Below are positions 1 to 9,180 of a DNA stretch of 64,000 nucleotides, in pieces. Each line of letters starts with the position of its first letter. Position 1 is the first letter of the stretch. The stretch covers positions 113,708 through 177,707 of the forward strand of contig NZ_MSXV01000011.1 in NCBI RefSeq assembly GCF_001945395.1, in the 5' to 3' direction. This stretch comes from Pseudomonas sp. PA15(2017) (GTDB lineage: Bacteria; Pseudomonadota; Gammaproteobacteria; Pseudomonadales; Pseudomonadaceae). The position numbers and the translations under genes were made by a program. The notes below the pieces were generated by a model. It worked only from the letters and a program-made list of their open reading frames with translations. It was not told the origin of the DNA and did no database searches.

Positions 1-391
1 GCTCATACCGTACAGCGAACTGCCAGCAGACAACTTCAACCGTCCCTGGACCGCACGTCTGAACACCGTTACCAACATCCCGGTGCTCAACCTTACGTGG
101 AGCAACTTCTTCCGTTATCGGGGCGCTTACGAGCAGATCTACTCGACCAACAACATAACCATCGACGGTGACGTCTACGCCGCTTACACAAATAAACGAG
201 TAGCTGGCGCGCCCACCTGGGATACACGCGTCAAATGGGAAATACCTACCTATCGGGAGCAGTCGGCTTACGTCGCCTTAGACATCACCAACGTGGCAGA
301 CAAGGTCAACAGTATTGTCAGCGATACTAACGGCACTGTCAGTTACGAAGTCGGCCGCCAATACTGGCTCGAAGTCGGCTACCAATTCTAA
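1..391 (+). CDS. TonB-dependent outer-membrane receptor, C-terminal fragment
   Basis: Only the last ~129 codons are in the window; the reading frame is already open at base 2 and the start lies upstream. The fragment has alternating polar/aromatic strands (for example TWDTRVKWEIP, VALDITNVADKVN, YWLEVGYQF) and ends in a terminal phenylalanine, the usual assembly signal of outer-membrane beta-barrels. The NVADKVN-type segment before the last strand is typical of TonB-dependent siderophore/ferric-substrate receptors. Its stop codon is 14 nt from the start of an M16 protease gene, which is followed by an YddA-like ABC transporter. That context points to the receptor component (FusA/YddB role) of a protease-associated import system. 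Ligand unknown; the plug domain and TonB box are outside the window. Confidence 0.8.
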   Translation, partial: LIPYSELPADNFNRPWTARLNTVTNIPVLNLTWSNFFRYRGAYEQIYSTNNITIDGDVYAAYTNKRVAGAPTWDTRVKWEIPTYREQSAYVALDITNVADKVNSIVSDTNGTVSYEVGRQYWLEVGYQF

Positions 392-405
392 GAAGGCTCG
401 CGCCC

Positions 406-3195
406 ATGCATCCCGTGAAAACCCTTTTCACGGCACTGGCAGCGCTGCTGCTCGGTGCCTGTACGTCCCTGCCTGCTGGCGATACGCCGCTGCAGTGGCA
501 CCCCATGGTCATTCGTGGCGAGCTGCCCAACGGCCTGCGCTACAACCTGATCCCCGTCGACGAGCAAAGGGGCCGGCTGGATATGCGCCTGACGGTGCAC
601 GCCGGCTCGGTGGACGAGGCCGACGATCAGGTTGGTGTCGCCCATTTGCTCGAGCACCTGGTCTTCTACAGCCATGGCGGTGAACCGCTCGATGTACGCC
701 AGCGCCTGCAGAAGGCCGGCTGGCAGCAGGGGCGCCACTTCAATGCGATGACCAGCTACGACCGTACCCAATACCTGCTCAGCCCGCCCGACGGCGTGCG
801 CAGCAGCGAGCTGGCGCTGCAAACCTTGGCGAACATGGCCTTCGCTGCGGATTTCACCGCAGAGGACCTGCAACGCGAGCGTCCCATCGTCATCGAGGAA
901 TGGCGCGGCGGCCTGGGTGTGGCGCAGCGCATGAACGCCAAGCGCACCGCCGCCCAGCGCACCGGCTCGCGCTACCCCGCGCACCGCACCATCGGCAACC
1001 GCAAGGCCATCGAGCAGGCGCAGCTGGAGGCGCTGCAGGCCTTTCAGCAGCGCTGGTACCTGCCGAACAACATGGTGCTGAACGTCGTTGGCGACTTCGA
1101 GCCGCAGCAGCTGATCGCGCAGATCGAGCAGGCGCTCGCCAAGCCCCAACGCGGCGACGTGCCGAGTCGCGAGCACCTGGAGCTGCCACTGGACGACAGG
1201 CTGAAGGTGTTTCGCGCACAGGACAGCCAGAGCGGCAGCAACCAGGTCGCCCTGCTGTTTCGCTTCAGCCAGCTCGACAGCCGCGAGCAAACCCGTGCTG
1301 GCAGTCGTGATCGACTGATCGACCGTCTCGCGCTCAGCGTACTGTCACGTCAGCTACGTCGCCAGCCGCTGGATCAAAACCAGACCAGCAGCCTTACCGC
1401 CGTGAAGACCCAGATCGGCCGGGGTACTGGCGTGTTGGCCATCGCCGCAGCGGTCAAGGGCCAGCACCATGAGCAATCGCTGCAGACCCTGCTGCGCGAG
1501 CTGCAGCGGATCGATCGCCACCCGTTGCACGCCGCCGACGTACAGGCCGTGAAGGACGATATCCGCCGCATCGCCGAGCGCATGCTGAGCGATCCGGCGC
1601 CGCGGGATTTCGATGGCTGGGTACGCCAGCTCAATGACGCGACCATCGCCGAGCGCGTGCTGCAGGAACCCGAAGCCATCGCTCGTATTACCCTGGCCAA
1701 CCTGGAAGTCATCGACGCGGACGATCTGCAGCGGCGCATCCATGGTTGGCTGGCCAGCCCGGATCGCGTGCTGCAGCTCAGTGCGCCAGGCGGAACGGCG
1801 CTGACGATGCCGACTGCCGCCAGCGTGCGCCAGCAGTGGTTGACCTTGTCTACCAGTGAACTGGCCGCGCCGCTGCCACCTGCCGCCCAGGCAGATGTCG
1901 TGATCCCCACGCTGACCAGCGCCCTGCCCCCGGGCCTGATCCTCGAACGGCGCCGCTTCGCCGCCGAGCGGGTCGAGCACTGGCAACTGAGCAACGGTGA
2001 CCGCCTGGTATGGCTGCGCCGCCCCGGCGCCGACGGCAAGGTGCAGCTGCGGGTCGACTCCAGTGCCGGCTTTCGTTACCAGGGCGGGCTGCCCTGGCGC
2101 GCCCAGATCGCCAGCCAGTTGGCCCTGCAGACCGCGCCGAGCGGCTGGAGCGATGAACAGCTGAGCGCCTGGAAGAAACGTGAAGGCGTGCAGCTGTCCT
2201 TCGACCAGCAGGCCAGCCGCCTGCAAGCCCAGGGCAGTACCGAGCCACAGCGACTGGCCAGCCTGCTGGCCCTCTACCAGGCACGACAGACGCGCACCAC
2301 CCTGGACGAGCAGGCCTATCGCGACAGCGTCGAACAACTGCGCGATCAGTTGCAGCGCCAGCGCGACAATGTGCGCAGCGAGCAGGACGCCACCTGGCGA
2401 CGCCTCAAGCAGGGCCAGGACGACTGGCAGGCACCCACCGCCGAGGCGCTGAGCGCGTTGCGCCGCAGCCAGCTGGAGGCCGACTGGCAGCGCCAGGCCG
2501 CCGCCCCGGTGACCTACTACCTGATGGCCGACCTGCCCGCCGCCGAGCTGCAGGCGCTGGTCAGCCGCTACCTGGCCGCCATCCCGCGGGGCGATGCCTT
2601 GAACGCCACGCCCCTGGCGCGCCAACCCGGTCAGCGCCAGGCCTCGCTGGCCATCGCCCTGGAGCCACGCGCCAGCCTGTATGCCAGCAGTTTCAAGCCC
2701 CACGCCTGGAACCCCGCCGATGCCGCACGCATTGCCGCCCTGCGTGAAATCGCCAACGCCGAACTCAAGCAACGCCTGCGCGGCGATGCCACCGGCATCT
2801 ACCGCCTGCGCTTCGACAGCGAACTGAGCCCCGAGCAGCAGCGCATCGACAGCGAGCTGCATTTCAGCAGCGCCCCACAACGGGCCGACGAGCTCTGGCA
2901 GCTGGCTCGGGAAACCCTGGCGGCGTTGCCGGAGGCGGTCACCGAACAGCGCGTGATGGTCCTGCGCCAGGAACTGACGCGCAAGGAAACCCAGCGTCGC
3001 GAAGACCCGGGCACCCAACTGCACCGGCTGGTGCTCAGCGAGCGGGCCTGGGGCGACCCACGCTACCTCAGCGAGCAAGCGCAATTGCCTGCTGCGCTGG
3101 AAACAGCGGCGATGCAACGCCTGGCCCGGCAGATCTTCCCGCCGGCCAATGAAGTACGCATGCAGGTATTGCCCGCCGAGGGCGCCGGCTCGTGA
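406..3195 (+). CDS. pqqL: PqqL/FusC-type M16 zinc protease, lipoprotein
   Basis: 929 aa, close to the size of E. coli PqqL. The N-terminus is a lipoprotein signal ending in the lipobox LGAC with Cys19; the +2 residue is Thr, so outer-membrane sorting is expected, with the enzyme facing the periplasm. The inverted zinc motif HLLEH lies at residues 80-84 and the third ligand is probably Glu164 or Glu165 in PIVIEEW. The rest is the usual four-lobed M16 layout with an inactive C-terminal half. In the established Fus system of Pectobacterium and the Ydd/PqqL system of E. coli, such a protease cuts a protein ligand (plant-type ferredoxin for FusC) after TonB-dependent import. Here it sits between receptor and ABC genes and overlaps the latter by 4 nt. 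Despite the name, nothing suggests PQQ biosynthesis. The ligand is inferred only by analogy. Confidence 0.85.
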   Translation: MHPVKTLFTALAALLLGACTSLPAGDTPLQWHPMVIRGELPNGLRYNLIPVDEQRGRLDMRLTVHAGSVDEADDQVGVAHLLEHLVFYSHGGEPLDVRQRLQKAGWQQGRHFNAMTSYDRTQYLLSPPDGVRSSELALQTLANMAFAADFTAEDLQRERPIVIEEWRGGLGVAQRMNAKRTAAQRTGSRYPAHRTIGNRKAIEQAQLEALQAFQQRWYLPNNMVLNVVGDFEPQQLIAQIEQALAKPQRGDVPSREHLELPLDDRLKVFRAQDSQSGSNQVALLFRFSQLDSREQTRAGSRDRLIDRLALSVLSRQLRRQPLDQNQTSSLTAVKTQIGRGTGVLAIAAAVKGQHHEQSLQTLLRELQRIDRHPLHAADVQAVKDDIRRIAERMLSDPAPRDFDGWVRQLNDATIAERVLQEPEAIARITLANLEVIDADDLQRRIHGWLASPDRVLQLSAPGGTALTMPTAASVRQQWLTLSTSELAAPLPPAAQADVVIPTLTSALPPGLILERRRFAAERVEHWQLSNGDRLVWLRRPGADGKVQLRVDSSAGFRYQGGLPWRAQIASQLALQTAPSGWSDEQLSAWKKREGVQLSFDQQASRLQAQGSTEPQRLASLLALYQARQTRTTLDEQAYRDSVEQLRDQLQRQRDNVRSEQDATWRRLKQGQDDWQAPTAEALSALRRSQLEADWQRQAAAPVTYYLMADLPAAELQALVSRYLAAIPRGDALNATPLARQPGQRQASLAIALEPRASLYASSFKPHAWNPADAARIAALREIANAELKQRLRGDATGIYRLRFDSELSPEQQRIDSELHFSSAPQRADELWQLARETLAALPEAVTEQRVMVLRQELTRKETQRREDPGTQLHRLVLSERAWGDPRYLSEQAQLPAALETAAMQRLARQIFPPANEVRMQVLPAEGAGS

Positions 3196-4883
3196 ACACC
3201 TTGCGCCTGTTCTTCAAGCTGGCCAGGCCGTTCTGGGGCAGCCGCGCCGGCTGGCCGGGCTGGGCGTTATTGGCGCTGGCATTGGCCATGGGCGCCGGCC
3301 TGGTGCAGGTCAACGTGTACATCAACGAATGGAGCAAGACCTTCTACGACACCCTGGCGACCTTCGACGGCAAGGCCCTGATCGGCCTCATGGGCCAGTA
3401 CGCGATCGCCATCGGCGTACTGATCGGCGCCATCGTCGCCAAGGACTGGTTCAACAAGGCGCTGATGCTGCGCTGGCGTCAGCACCTCAACGATCACCTG
3501 CTGGAACGCTGGCTGGGCGAGCGCCGCTACTATCGCCTGGGCCTTGGCGGCGAACCGGATCACCCGGATCAACGCATCGCCGAGGACGCCTACCTGCTGA
3601 CCGAGAAGACCGTGGGCATTGTCGTCTCGCTGTTTATCAACAGCCTGCAGATCGGTGCCTTTGTCAGCATCCTCTGGCAATTGTCCGGCACCCAGACCTT
3701 CACCATCGCCGGCCATGAGCTGACCATGGACGGTTATCTGGTTTGGGCCGCGCTGCTATACACCGCCGTCGGTACCCTGCTCACCCACTGGCTGGGACAT
3801 CCGCTGCACGGCCTGAACTACGAACGCCAGCGCAGCGAGGCGGCCTTTCGTACCGACCTGATGCGCAAGCGCGAACATGCCGAGCAAATTGCTTTGTATG
3901 CCGGCGAAAACGCCGAGCGGAAAAGTCTGGGGCTGCGCTTTGCGGCCATCGCCGACAACTGGCGCGGGCTGATGCGCCGGGAACTGAAGCTGGGGATCTT
4001 CACCGCGGGTTACAGCCGTGTCAGCAATATCGTGCCGGTCTTCATCGCCCTGCCGCTGTTTCTCGCCAAAACCATCACCCTCGGCGGGCTGATGCAGATT
4101 CGCAGCGCTTTCACCGCCGTCCAGGGCTCGCTGAGCTGGTTCATCTTCTCCTACCGCGACCTGGCTGAATGGAGTGCCACGGTGCAGCGCCTCGGCCAGT
4201 TCCAGCAGGCCATGGAGCACCTGCAACCGATCGACCTCCAGCACGGCGAAACCCTCAGCACCTGCGGGCTTGACGTGCTGCGGCCCAACGGCGAGCCGCT
4301 GTTGTGCGGCCTGGCCCTGCAGGCGCGTCCCGGCGAATGGCTGCGCCTGGCCGGTGCCAGCGGCCTGGGCAAGACCACCCTGCTGCGTACCCTGATGGGC
4401 CTTTGGCCGCACCACCGTGGCAGCTGGCAACTGCCCGGCGGGCGCAGCCTGCTGCTGCCGCAAAAGCCCTACCTGGCCAGCGGCCGGCTGGATGAAGCAT
4501 TGGCCTACCCCGCGGCGCTGGTGCCGAACACCCTGGAATTGATTGGCGCCCTGCAGGATGTCGGCCTCGGCCATCTGACTAGCGAACTGGAACGGGAAGC
4601 CGAGTGGGGGCGTGAACTTTCCGGCGGTGAGCAGCAGCGCCTGGCCGTGGCCCGCGCGCTGCTCTACCGGCCCGATACCCTGTACCTCGACGAGGCCACC
4701 AACCAGCTCGACGAGCAGGCCGCCTGCGGGCTCCTCACGCGACTACGCGAACGCCTGCCAGGCTGCACGCTGATCGGCGTCAGCCATCAGCCGGCGGTGC
4801 AACGCCTGTTCGAGCGCAGTATCGATTTGCAGAAGTGTGGGGCCGCATGCAAGCCATTGGTACGGGACGCGACCACGGCCTGA
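3192..4883 (+). CDS. yddA: YddA/SbmA-BacA-type ABC transporter (fused membrane and ATPase domains)
   Basis: 563 aa, starting with GTG inside the protease stop (GTGA overlap), so translation is probably coupled. Residues ~1-330 hold the six-helix SbmA/BacA-like membrane domain, including the LNDHLLERWLGERRYYRL stretch typical of this family. The ATPase domain follows: Walker A GASGLGKTTLL near 388, signature LSGGEQQR near 476, Walker B/D-loop LYLDEATNQLDE near 497. Length matches E. coli YddA (about 561 aa). In Fus-type operons this half-transporter (FusD role) is thought to carry peptides or products released by the M16 protease across the inner membrane; direction of transport is not proven. 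It is the last gene before two hairpins and the oppositely oriented rnk. Confidence 0.85.
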   Translation: MNTLRLFFKLARPFWGSRAGWPGWALLALALAMGAGLVQVNVYINEWSKTFYDTLATFDGKALIGLMGQYAIAIGVLIGAIVAKDWFNKALMLRWRQHLNDHLLERWLGERRYYRLGLGGEPDHPDQRIAEDAYLLTEKTVGIVVSLFINSLQIGAFVSILWQLSGTQTFTIAGHELTMDGYLVWAALLYTAVGTLLTHWLGHPLHGLNYERQRSEAAFRTDLMRKREHAEQIALYAGENAERKSLGLRFAAIADNWRGLMRRELKLGIFTAGYSRVSNIVPVFIALPLFLAKTITLGGLMQIRSAFTAVQGSLSWFIFSYRDLAEWSATVQRLGQFQQAMEHLQPIDLQHGETLSTCGLDVLRPNGEPLLCGLALQARPGEWLRLAGASGLGKTTLLRTLMGLWPHHRGSWQLPGGRSLLLPQKPYLASGRLDEALAYPAALVPNTLELIGALQDVGLGHLTSELEREAEWGRELSGGEQQRLAVARALLYRPDTLYLDEATNQLDEQAACGLLTRLRERLPGCTLIGVSHQPAVQRLFERSIDLQKCGAACKPLVRDATTA

Positions 4884-4892
4884 GCGGATTGC

Positions 4893-4957
4893 GGGCCTCG
4901 TTGTGCGAGGCCCGGTCAATCGAGAAGCGACTCGGCAGCGGAACCAGCGCCGAGTCG
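4893..4957. terminator. Two adjacent hairpins between convergent yddA and rnk
   Basis: GGGCCTCG/CGAGGCCC (4893-4900 with 4906-4913) and CGACTCGGC/GCCGAGTCG (4928-4936 with 4949-4957). Both are GC-rich but lack a clear T-run on either strand, so they may work as weak or Rho-assisted terminators at the convergent gene ends. Confidence 0.45.
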
Positions 4958-4964
4958 CGCCGCT

Positions 4965-5372
4965 TCAGCGAGCGTATTCGCCAGCGGCTTCGGGCTGGTA
5001 TTCGACTGCCAGCAGGGTCAGCTTGAGTTCCTTGCCGCCAGGAACCGGCCAATCGATGTGCTGGCCGACGCTCAGGCCCAGCAGGGCTGCACCCACCGGC
5101 GCAAGGACCGATACCTTGCCCTCGCCACCAGCGTCCTGGGGATAGACCAGGGTCAGGTGGTAGTCCTTGCCACTTCCTTCCTCTCGGCAATGCACGCGCG
5201 AATTCATGGTCACCACGCCGGCCGGAATCTGGTCGTGACCAACCACTTCGGCGCGATCCAGCTCGGTCTGCAGGGCCTCGGCGGTCGGACCGAAATCATC
5301 GAGGTCATCGAGCAGCTGCTCGAGGCGCTGCAGATCGAGACGGGTAATGGTGATGGACGGTGTGCTGGCCAT
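4965..5372 (-). CDS. rnk: Rnk, regulator of nucleoside diphosphate kinase (Gre-fold)
   Basis: 135 aa. The start at MASTPSITITRLDLQRLEQLL is chosen because it matches the family N-terminus and has AAGGAG upstream, with a rather long 13-nt spacer. The first ~50 residues form the short antiparallel coiled coil; the rest is the FKBP-like C-terminal domain of the GreA/GreB/Rnk fold (segments VSVLAPVGAALLGLSVG and IDWPVPGG). Rnk binds RNA polymerase near the secondary channel and in P. aeruginosa and E. coli affects nucleoside diphosphate kinase levels and alginate production. It is monocistronic, separated from the DUF1289/cyaY unit by a terminator hairpin. Confidence 0.92.
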   Translation of the reverse strand: MASTPSITITRLDLQRLEQLLDDLDDFGPTAEALQTELDRAEVVGHDQIPAGVVTMNSRVHCREEGSGKDYHLTLVYPQDAGGEGKVSVLAPVGAALLGLSVGQHIDWPVPGGKELKLTLLAVEYQPEAAGEYAR

Positions 5373-5402
5373 GGTGCGGGCATATCTCCTTTGCTGGACG
5401 CC

Positions 5403-5439
5403 AAAAAAGCAAAACCCCATCGAGACGACGGGGTTTTGC
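5403..5439 (-). terminator. Rho-independent terminator after the cyaY-DUF1289 unit
   Basis: Arms GCAAAACCCC (5409-5418) and GGGGTTTTGC (5430-5439). Read on the minus strand, the stem is followed by TTTTTT (5403-5408), a good intrinsic terminator isolating rnk from the upstream minus-strand genes. Confidence 0.8.
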
Positions 5440-5503
5440 AGAAACTGTTTTTGCAGAAGCCAAGCCGACCGTAACACAGCCACCCAAATAAACAAGAGCC
5501 GGG

Positions 5504-5707
5504 TCAGTCGAGGGCCAGACGCTGCTCGGCCAGGGCGCGGATGGCACGCCGGCGCTCGTCGCTGGCGTTGCCCCATTCGAGGATTTCCGCCAACAGCCGC
5601 CCGCAGCCCAGGCAGCGCTCGGCCTCGTTCAGGCAACAGCGCCGGCGGCAGGGCGAGGCCACCGCAACGGCGCCCGACGACGGCTCATCGCTATCTTCAG
5701 ATTTCAT
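5504..5707 (-). CDS. DUF1289 family small cysteine-rich protein
   Basis: 67 aa. It carries the DUF1289 pattern of four to five cysteines (CRRRCCLN...CLGCGR) followed by ILEW, suggesting metal binding, probably zinc or Fe-S; no activity is established. The start codon overlaps the end of cyaY by 11 nt, so the two are co-translated, fitting a possible link to iron-sulfur metabolism. Slightly Ala/Ser-rich N-terminus of low complexity. The following terminator ends the unit. Confidence 0.85.
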   Translation of the reverse strand: MKSEDSDEPSSGAVAVASPCRRRCCLNEAERCLGCGRLLAEILEWGNASDERRRAIRALAEQRLALD

Positions 5708-6029
5708 CGAACTCGAGTTCGGCGCCGGCCTGTTCAGCGACGATGCGCTCGAGCATCTCGCTCAGCAGTTCGTCGCTGCTGTCGCAGATCCAGCGCTGGT
5801 TGTCCTCGTCATAATCGAAATGGAACCCGCCGGAGCGGGCCGCCAGCCACAGCTGACGCAGCGCCGGCTGGCGGCTGAAGATCAGTTGCGAACCATTGTC
5901 GAAACGCACCGTCAGCACGCCTGCGGAGTTCTCCAGATCGATGTCCAGGTCACTGTCGTCGAAGATGTCTTCCAGCGCCTGCTGCACGGCATCGACCAGG
6001 TCGTGAAAACGGGCTTCGCTCAAACTCAT
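5697..6029 (-). CDS. cyaY: CyaY, bacterial frataxin
   Basis: 110 aa, the normal length for CyaY. The acidic first helix (ALEDIFDDSDLDIDLE) forms the iron-binding ridge, followed by the beta-sheet with VLTVRFDNGSQLIFSRQ and the LWLAARSGGFHFDYD motif typical of frataxins. CyaY acts in the cytoplasm as a regulator of IscS/IscU Fe-S cluster assembly. It is divergent from lptM-lysA, as is usual for Pseudomonas, and overlaps the downstream DUF1289 gene. Confidence 0.96.
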   Translation of the reverse strand: MSLSEARFHDLVDAVQQALEDIFDDSDLDIDLENSAGVLTVRFDNGSQLIFSRQPALRQLWLAARSGGFHFDYDEDNQRWICDSSDELLSEMLERIVAEQAGAELEFDEI

Positions 6030-6210
6030 TGCACTTACCTCATGAAAAATTCAGTTGCATCGGAGCGACGCAAAGCATGGGCGCGTCGTTGCCAGCGCAT
6101 GCCGGCAGGCCAGGGCAAAGGCCCGCCGGACGGGAACCCCGGCGCATAGGCAACATGCCGGGGGGTCGGTATACTCGGGGGCAATTATGCTTTATTACAA
6201 GGATTTGACC

Positions 6211-6336
6211 ATGAAGCGGCTGTTCACTGCCCTCATCGCGCTCGTCGCCGTTACCACCCTGCTCGGCGGCTGCGGCCAGAAAGGCCCGCTGTACCTGCCG
6301 GATGATAACCAGTCCGCCTCCTCGCAAGACAGATAA
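6211..6336 (+). CDS. lptM: LptM (YifL/LppL) small lipoprotein, LPS-translocon assembly factor
   Basis: 41 aa. Start chosen at the ATG with AAGGA 7 nt upstream; an in-frame ATG 24 nt earlier lacks a good site. Lipoprotein signal ends in LLGGC with Cys21, followed by the diagnostic GQKGPLYLP motif that mimics LPS contacts in LptD. In E. coli LptM promotes oxidative maturation of the LptDE translocon at the outer membrane. It begins the conserved lysA-dapF-xerC operon, with 9 nt to lysA. Too short for many gene finders. Confidence 0.93.
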   Translation: MKRLFTALIALVAVTTLLGGCGQKGPLYLPDDNQSASSQDR

Positions 6337-6345
6337 GGGCCGCCC

Positions 6346-7593
6346 ATGAACACCTTCGAATACCGCGACGGTTCGCTGTTCGCGGAAGGTGTGGCGCTGT
6401 CCGCCATTGCCCAGCGCTTCGGCACGCCCACCTACGTCTACTCGCGCGCTCATATCGAGGCGCAGTACCGCGCCTACGCCGATGCGCTGGCCGGCATGCC
6501 GCACCTGGTGTGTTTCGCGGTCAAGGCCAACTCCAACATTGGCGTGCTGAACGTGCTGGCGCGCCTTGGCGCCGGCTTCGACATCGTTTCCAGCGGTGAG
6601 CTGGAGCGCGTGCTGGCGGCCGGTGGCGAGCCGAGCCGGATCGTCTTCTCCGGTGTTGGCAAGAGCCGCGACGACATGCGCCGCGCCCTGGAAGTCGGCG
6701 TGCACTGCTTCAACGTCGAGTCCAGCGTCGAGCTGGAGCGTCTGCAGAAGGTTGCCGCGGAAATGGACGTCACGGCGCCCGTCTCGCTGCGCGTCAACCC
6801 GGACGTGGACGCCGGCACCCACCCGTACATCTCCACCGGTCTCAAGGAGAACAAATTCGGCATTGATATCGAGAAGGCCGAGGCGGTCTATGCTCGCGCC
6901 GCCGAACTGCCGAACCTTGAGGTGATCGGCGTCGACTGCCACATCGGCTCGCAGCTGACCACCCTCGAGCCGTTCCTCGATGCCCTGGATCGCCTGTTGC
7001 TGCTGGTCGACAAGCTGGCCGCGCGGGGCATTTTCATCAAGCACCTGGATCTGGGCGGCGGCCTCGGCGTGCAATACCGCGACGAGCAACCACCGCAGGC
7101 TGGCGACTACATCGCCGCCGTGCGCCAGCGCCTGGCAGGCCGTGACCTGGCCCTGGTGTTCGAGCCGGGCCGTTTCATCGTCGCCAATGGCGGCGTGCTG
7201 CTGACCCAGGTGGAATACCTCAAGCATACCGAACACAAGGACTTCGCCATCATCGATGCGGCGATGAACGACCTGATCCGCCCGGCCCTCTACCAGGCCT
7301 GGATGGAAGTCTCGGCGGTGCAGCCCCGTGAAGGCGAAGCGCGCCATTACGACCTGGTCGGGCCGATCTGCGAGACCGGCGATTTCCTGGCCAAGGAGCG
7401 TCAGCTGGTGCTCGAAGAGGGTGACCTGCTGGCCGTGCGTTCGGCCGGCGCCTACGGCTTCGTGATGAGTTCCAACTACAATACCCGCGGCCGCGCCGCC
7501 GAGGTGATGGTGGACGGCGAGCAGGCCTTTGAGGTGCGTCGCCGCGAAACTCTGGACGAGCTCTTCGCGGGCGAAAGCCGCCTGCCGGAGTGA
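6346..7593 (+). CDS. lysA: Diaminopimelate decarboxylase
   Basis: 415 aa, PLP fold type III enzyme that converts meso-diaminopimelate to lysine in the cytoplasm. Visible motifs: CFAVKANSN with the PLP lysine, HIGSQ, GGGLGV phosphate-binding loop, EPGR, the CETGD motif supplying the cysteine/acid of the second subunit's active site, and [12 protein letters not shown] near the C-terminus. Starts 9 nt after lptM and runs into dapF, so the two last steps around meso-DAP are co-transcribed. Confidence 0.97.
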   Translation: MNTFEYRDGSLFAEGVALSAIAQRFGTPTYVYSRAHIEAQYRAYADALAGMPHLVCFAVKANSNIGVLNVLARLGAGFDIVSSGELERVLAAGGEPSRIVFSGVGKSRDDMRRALEVGVHCFNVESSVELERLQKVAAEMDVTAPVSLRVNPDVDAGTHPYISTGLKENKFGIDIEKAEAVYARAAELPNLEVIGVDCHIGSQLTTLEPFLDALDRLLLLVDKLAARGIFIKHLDLGGGLGVQYRDEQPPQAGDYIAAVRQRLAGRDLALVFEPGRFIVANGGVLLTQVEYLKHTEHKDFAIIDAAMNDLIRPALYQAWMEVSAVQPREGEARHYDLVGPICETGDFLAKERQLVLEEGDLLAVRSAGAYGFVMSSNYNTRGRAAEVMVDGEQAFEVRRRETLDELFAGESRLPE

Positions 7594-7598
7594 TGCCC

Positions 7599-8429
7599 AT
7601 GTTATTGCGCTTTACCAAGATGCATGGCCTGGGTAACGACTTCATGGTTCTCGACCTGGTCAGCCAGCATGCCCACATCCAGCCCAAGCACGCCAAGCAG
7701 TGGGGCGACCGCCACACCGGCATCGGCTTCGATCAGCTGTTGCTGGTCGAGCCGCCGCAGCGCCCGGACGTGGATTTCCGCTACCGCATCTTCAACGCCG
7801 ACGGCAGCGAAGTGGAACAGTGCGGCAATGGCGCGCGCTGCTTCGCCCGCTTCGTGCTGGACAAGCGCCTGACGGTGAAGAAGAACATCCGCGTGGAAAC
7901 CAAGGGCGGCATCATCGAGCTCAACGTGCGTGCCGACGGTTTGATCACCGTGGACATGGGCGCGCCGCGCCTGGTGCCCGAGCAGATCCCCTTCCAGGCC
8001 GATGGCGAAGCGCTGAGCTATGCCGTCGAGGTCGACGGCAAGAATCACCAGCTGGCCGCGGTATCCATGGGCAACCCCCATGCGGTGCTGCGCGTCGATG
8101 ATGTCGACAACGCGCCGGTGCACGAGCTGGGCGCGAAGCTGGAACACCATCCGCGCTTTACGCAACGGGTCAACGTCGGCTTTCTGCAGGTGATCGACCT
8201 TCAGCGTGGCCGCCTGCGTGTATGGGAACGCGGCGCCGGGGAAACCCAGGCCTGCGGCACCGGTGCCTGCGCCGCCGCCGTCGCGGCGATCCGCCAAGGC
8301 TGGATGAACTCGCCCGTGCAGCTGGAGCTGCCCGGCGGCAAGCTGCACATCGAGTGGGCAGGCCCCGGCCAGCCCGTTATGATGACCGGCCCCGCCGTGC
8401 GCGTGTACGAAGGACAGGTTCGCCTATGA
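7599..8429 (+). CDS. dapF: Diaminopimelate epimerase
   Basis: 276 aa from the ATG of [15 protein letters not shown], the family N-terminus, with GGAG 8 nt upstream; an upstream in-frame GTG at 7590 inside the lysA end is less likely. PLP-independent racemase with the two catalytic cysteines in [12 protein letters not shown] and [13 protein letters not shown]. It makes meso-DAP for peptidoglycan and lysine. The stop overlaps the next start as ATGA. Confidence 0.97.
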   Translation: MLLRFTKMHGLGNDFMVLDLVSQHAHIQPKHAKQWGDRHTGIGFDQLLLVEPPQRPDVDFRYRIFNADGSEVEQCGNGARCFARFVLDKRLTVKKNIRVETKGGIIELNVRADGLITVDMGAPRLVPEQIPFQADGEALSYAVEVDGKNHQLAAVSMGNPHAVLRVDDVDNAPVHELGAKLEHHPRFTQRVNVGFLQVIDLQRGRLRVWERGAGETQACGTGACAAAVAAIRQGWMNSPVQLELPGGKLHIEWAGPGQPVMMTGPAVRVYEGQVRL

Positions 8430-9121
8430 CTGACCAGCAGGATTCGCCCAAGCCCCTGGACTCGGAAACGGTCGCGGCCTACCTGCGCCTGCACCCCGAG
8501 TTCTTCATCGACCATGACGAGCTGATTCCTGAACTGCGCATTCCGCACCAGCGCGGCGATACCGTGTCGCTGGTCGAGCGTCAGGTCAAACTGCTGCGCG
8601 AGCGCAACATCGAGATGCGCCAGCGCCTGTCGCACCTGATGGATGTGGCCCGCGACAACGACCGGCTATTCGACAAGACTCGCCGGCTGGTGCTCGACCT
8701 GATGGACGCCAGCAGCCTCGAGGAAGTGGTCAGCTGCGTGGAAGACAGCCTGCGCCGCGAGTTCCAGGTGCCGTTCGTGGGGCTGATCCTGTTCAGCGAT
8801 ACGCCGCTGCCGGTCGGCCGTAGCGTCAACAGCGCCGAGGCGCACCAGGCCATCGGCGGCCTGCTGGCCGGTGGCAAGACCATCTGCGGCGTGCTGCGCG
8901 AGCACGAGCTGAAATTCCTGTTCGGCGAAGCCGGTGCGGACGTCGGCTCCGCGGCGGTGGTTGGCCTGTCCCATCAGGGGCTGCACGGCGTGCTGGCGAT
9001 TGGCAGCGCCGATGCGCAGCATTACAAGAGTTCCTTGGGCACGCTGTTCCTCGGCTACATCGCCGAAGTACTGTCGCGCGTGCTGCCACGCTTCTCTGCG
9101 CCGCTGCGCTCGGTACGCTAG
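8426..9121 (+). CDS. DUF484 family GAF-like protein
   Basis: 231 aa. Starts in the ATGA overlap with dapF. N-terminal ~80 residues are the DUF484 helical part ([18 protein letters not shown] then [15 protein letters not shown], a likely coiled coil), followed by a GAF-like sensory domain (residues ~85-225). The family is always found between dapF and xerC in Pseudomonas; its biochemical role is unknown. No enzymatic motif seen. Confidence 0.9.
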   Translation: MTDQQDSPKPLDSETVAAYLRLHPEFFIDHDELIPELRIPHQRGDTVSLVERQVKLLRERNIEMRQRLSHLMDVARDNDRLFDKTRRLVLDLMDASSLEEVVSCVEDSLRREFQVPFVGLILFSDTPLPVGRSVNSAEAHQAIGGLLAGGKTICGVLREHELKFLFGEAGADVGSAAVVGLSHQGLHGVLAIGSADAQHYKSSLGTLFLGYIAEVLSRVLPRFSAPLRSVR

Positions 9122-9180
9122 AAGCAGCGGTGAGCCGCAGACTACAGGCGGCAGGCCCGAAACGATGAGGCATTGGAGAT

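Noticed and set aside
1354..3117. 587-codon minus-strand open frame opposite the M16 protease
   Set aside because: Antisense shadow; the plus strand encodes the protease with an intact HxxEH motif.
406..3195. M16 protease named PqqL as part of PQQ biosynthesis
   Set aside because: No pqqABCDE genes nearby; context of TonB receptor and ABC transporter fits protein or peptide import instead.
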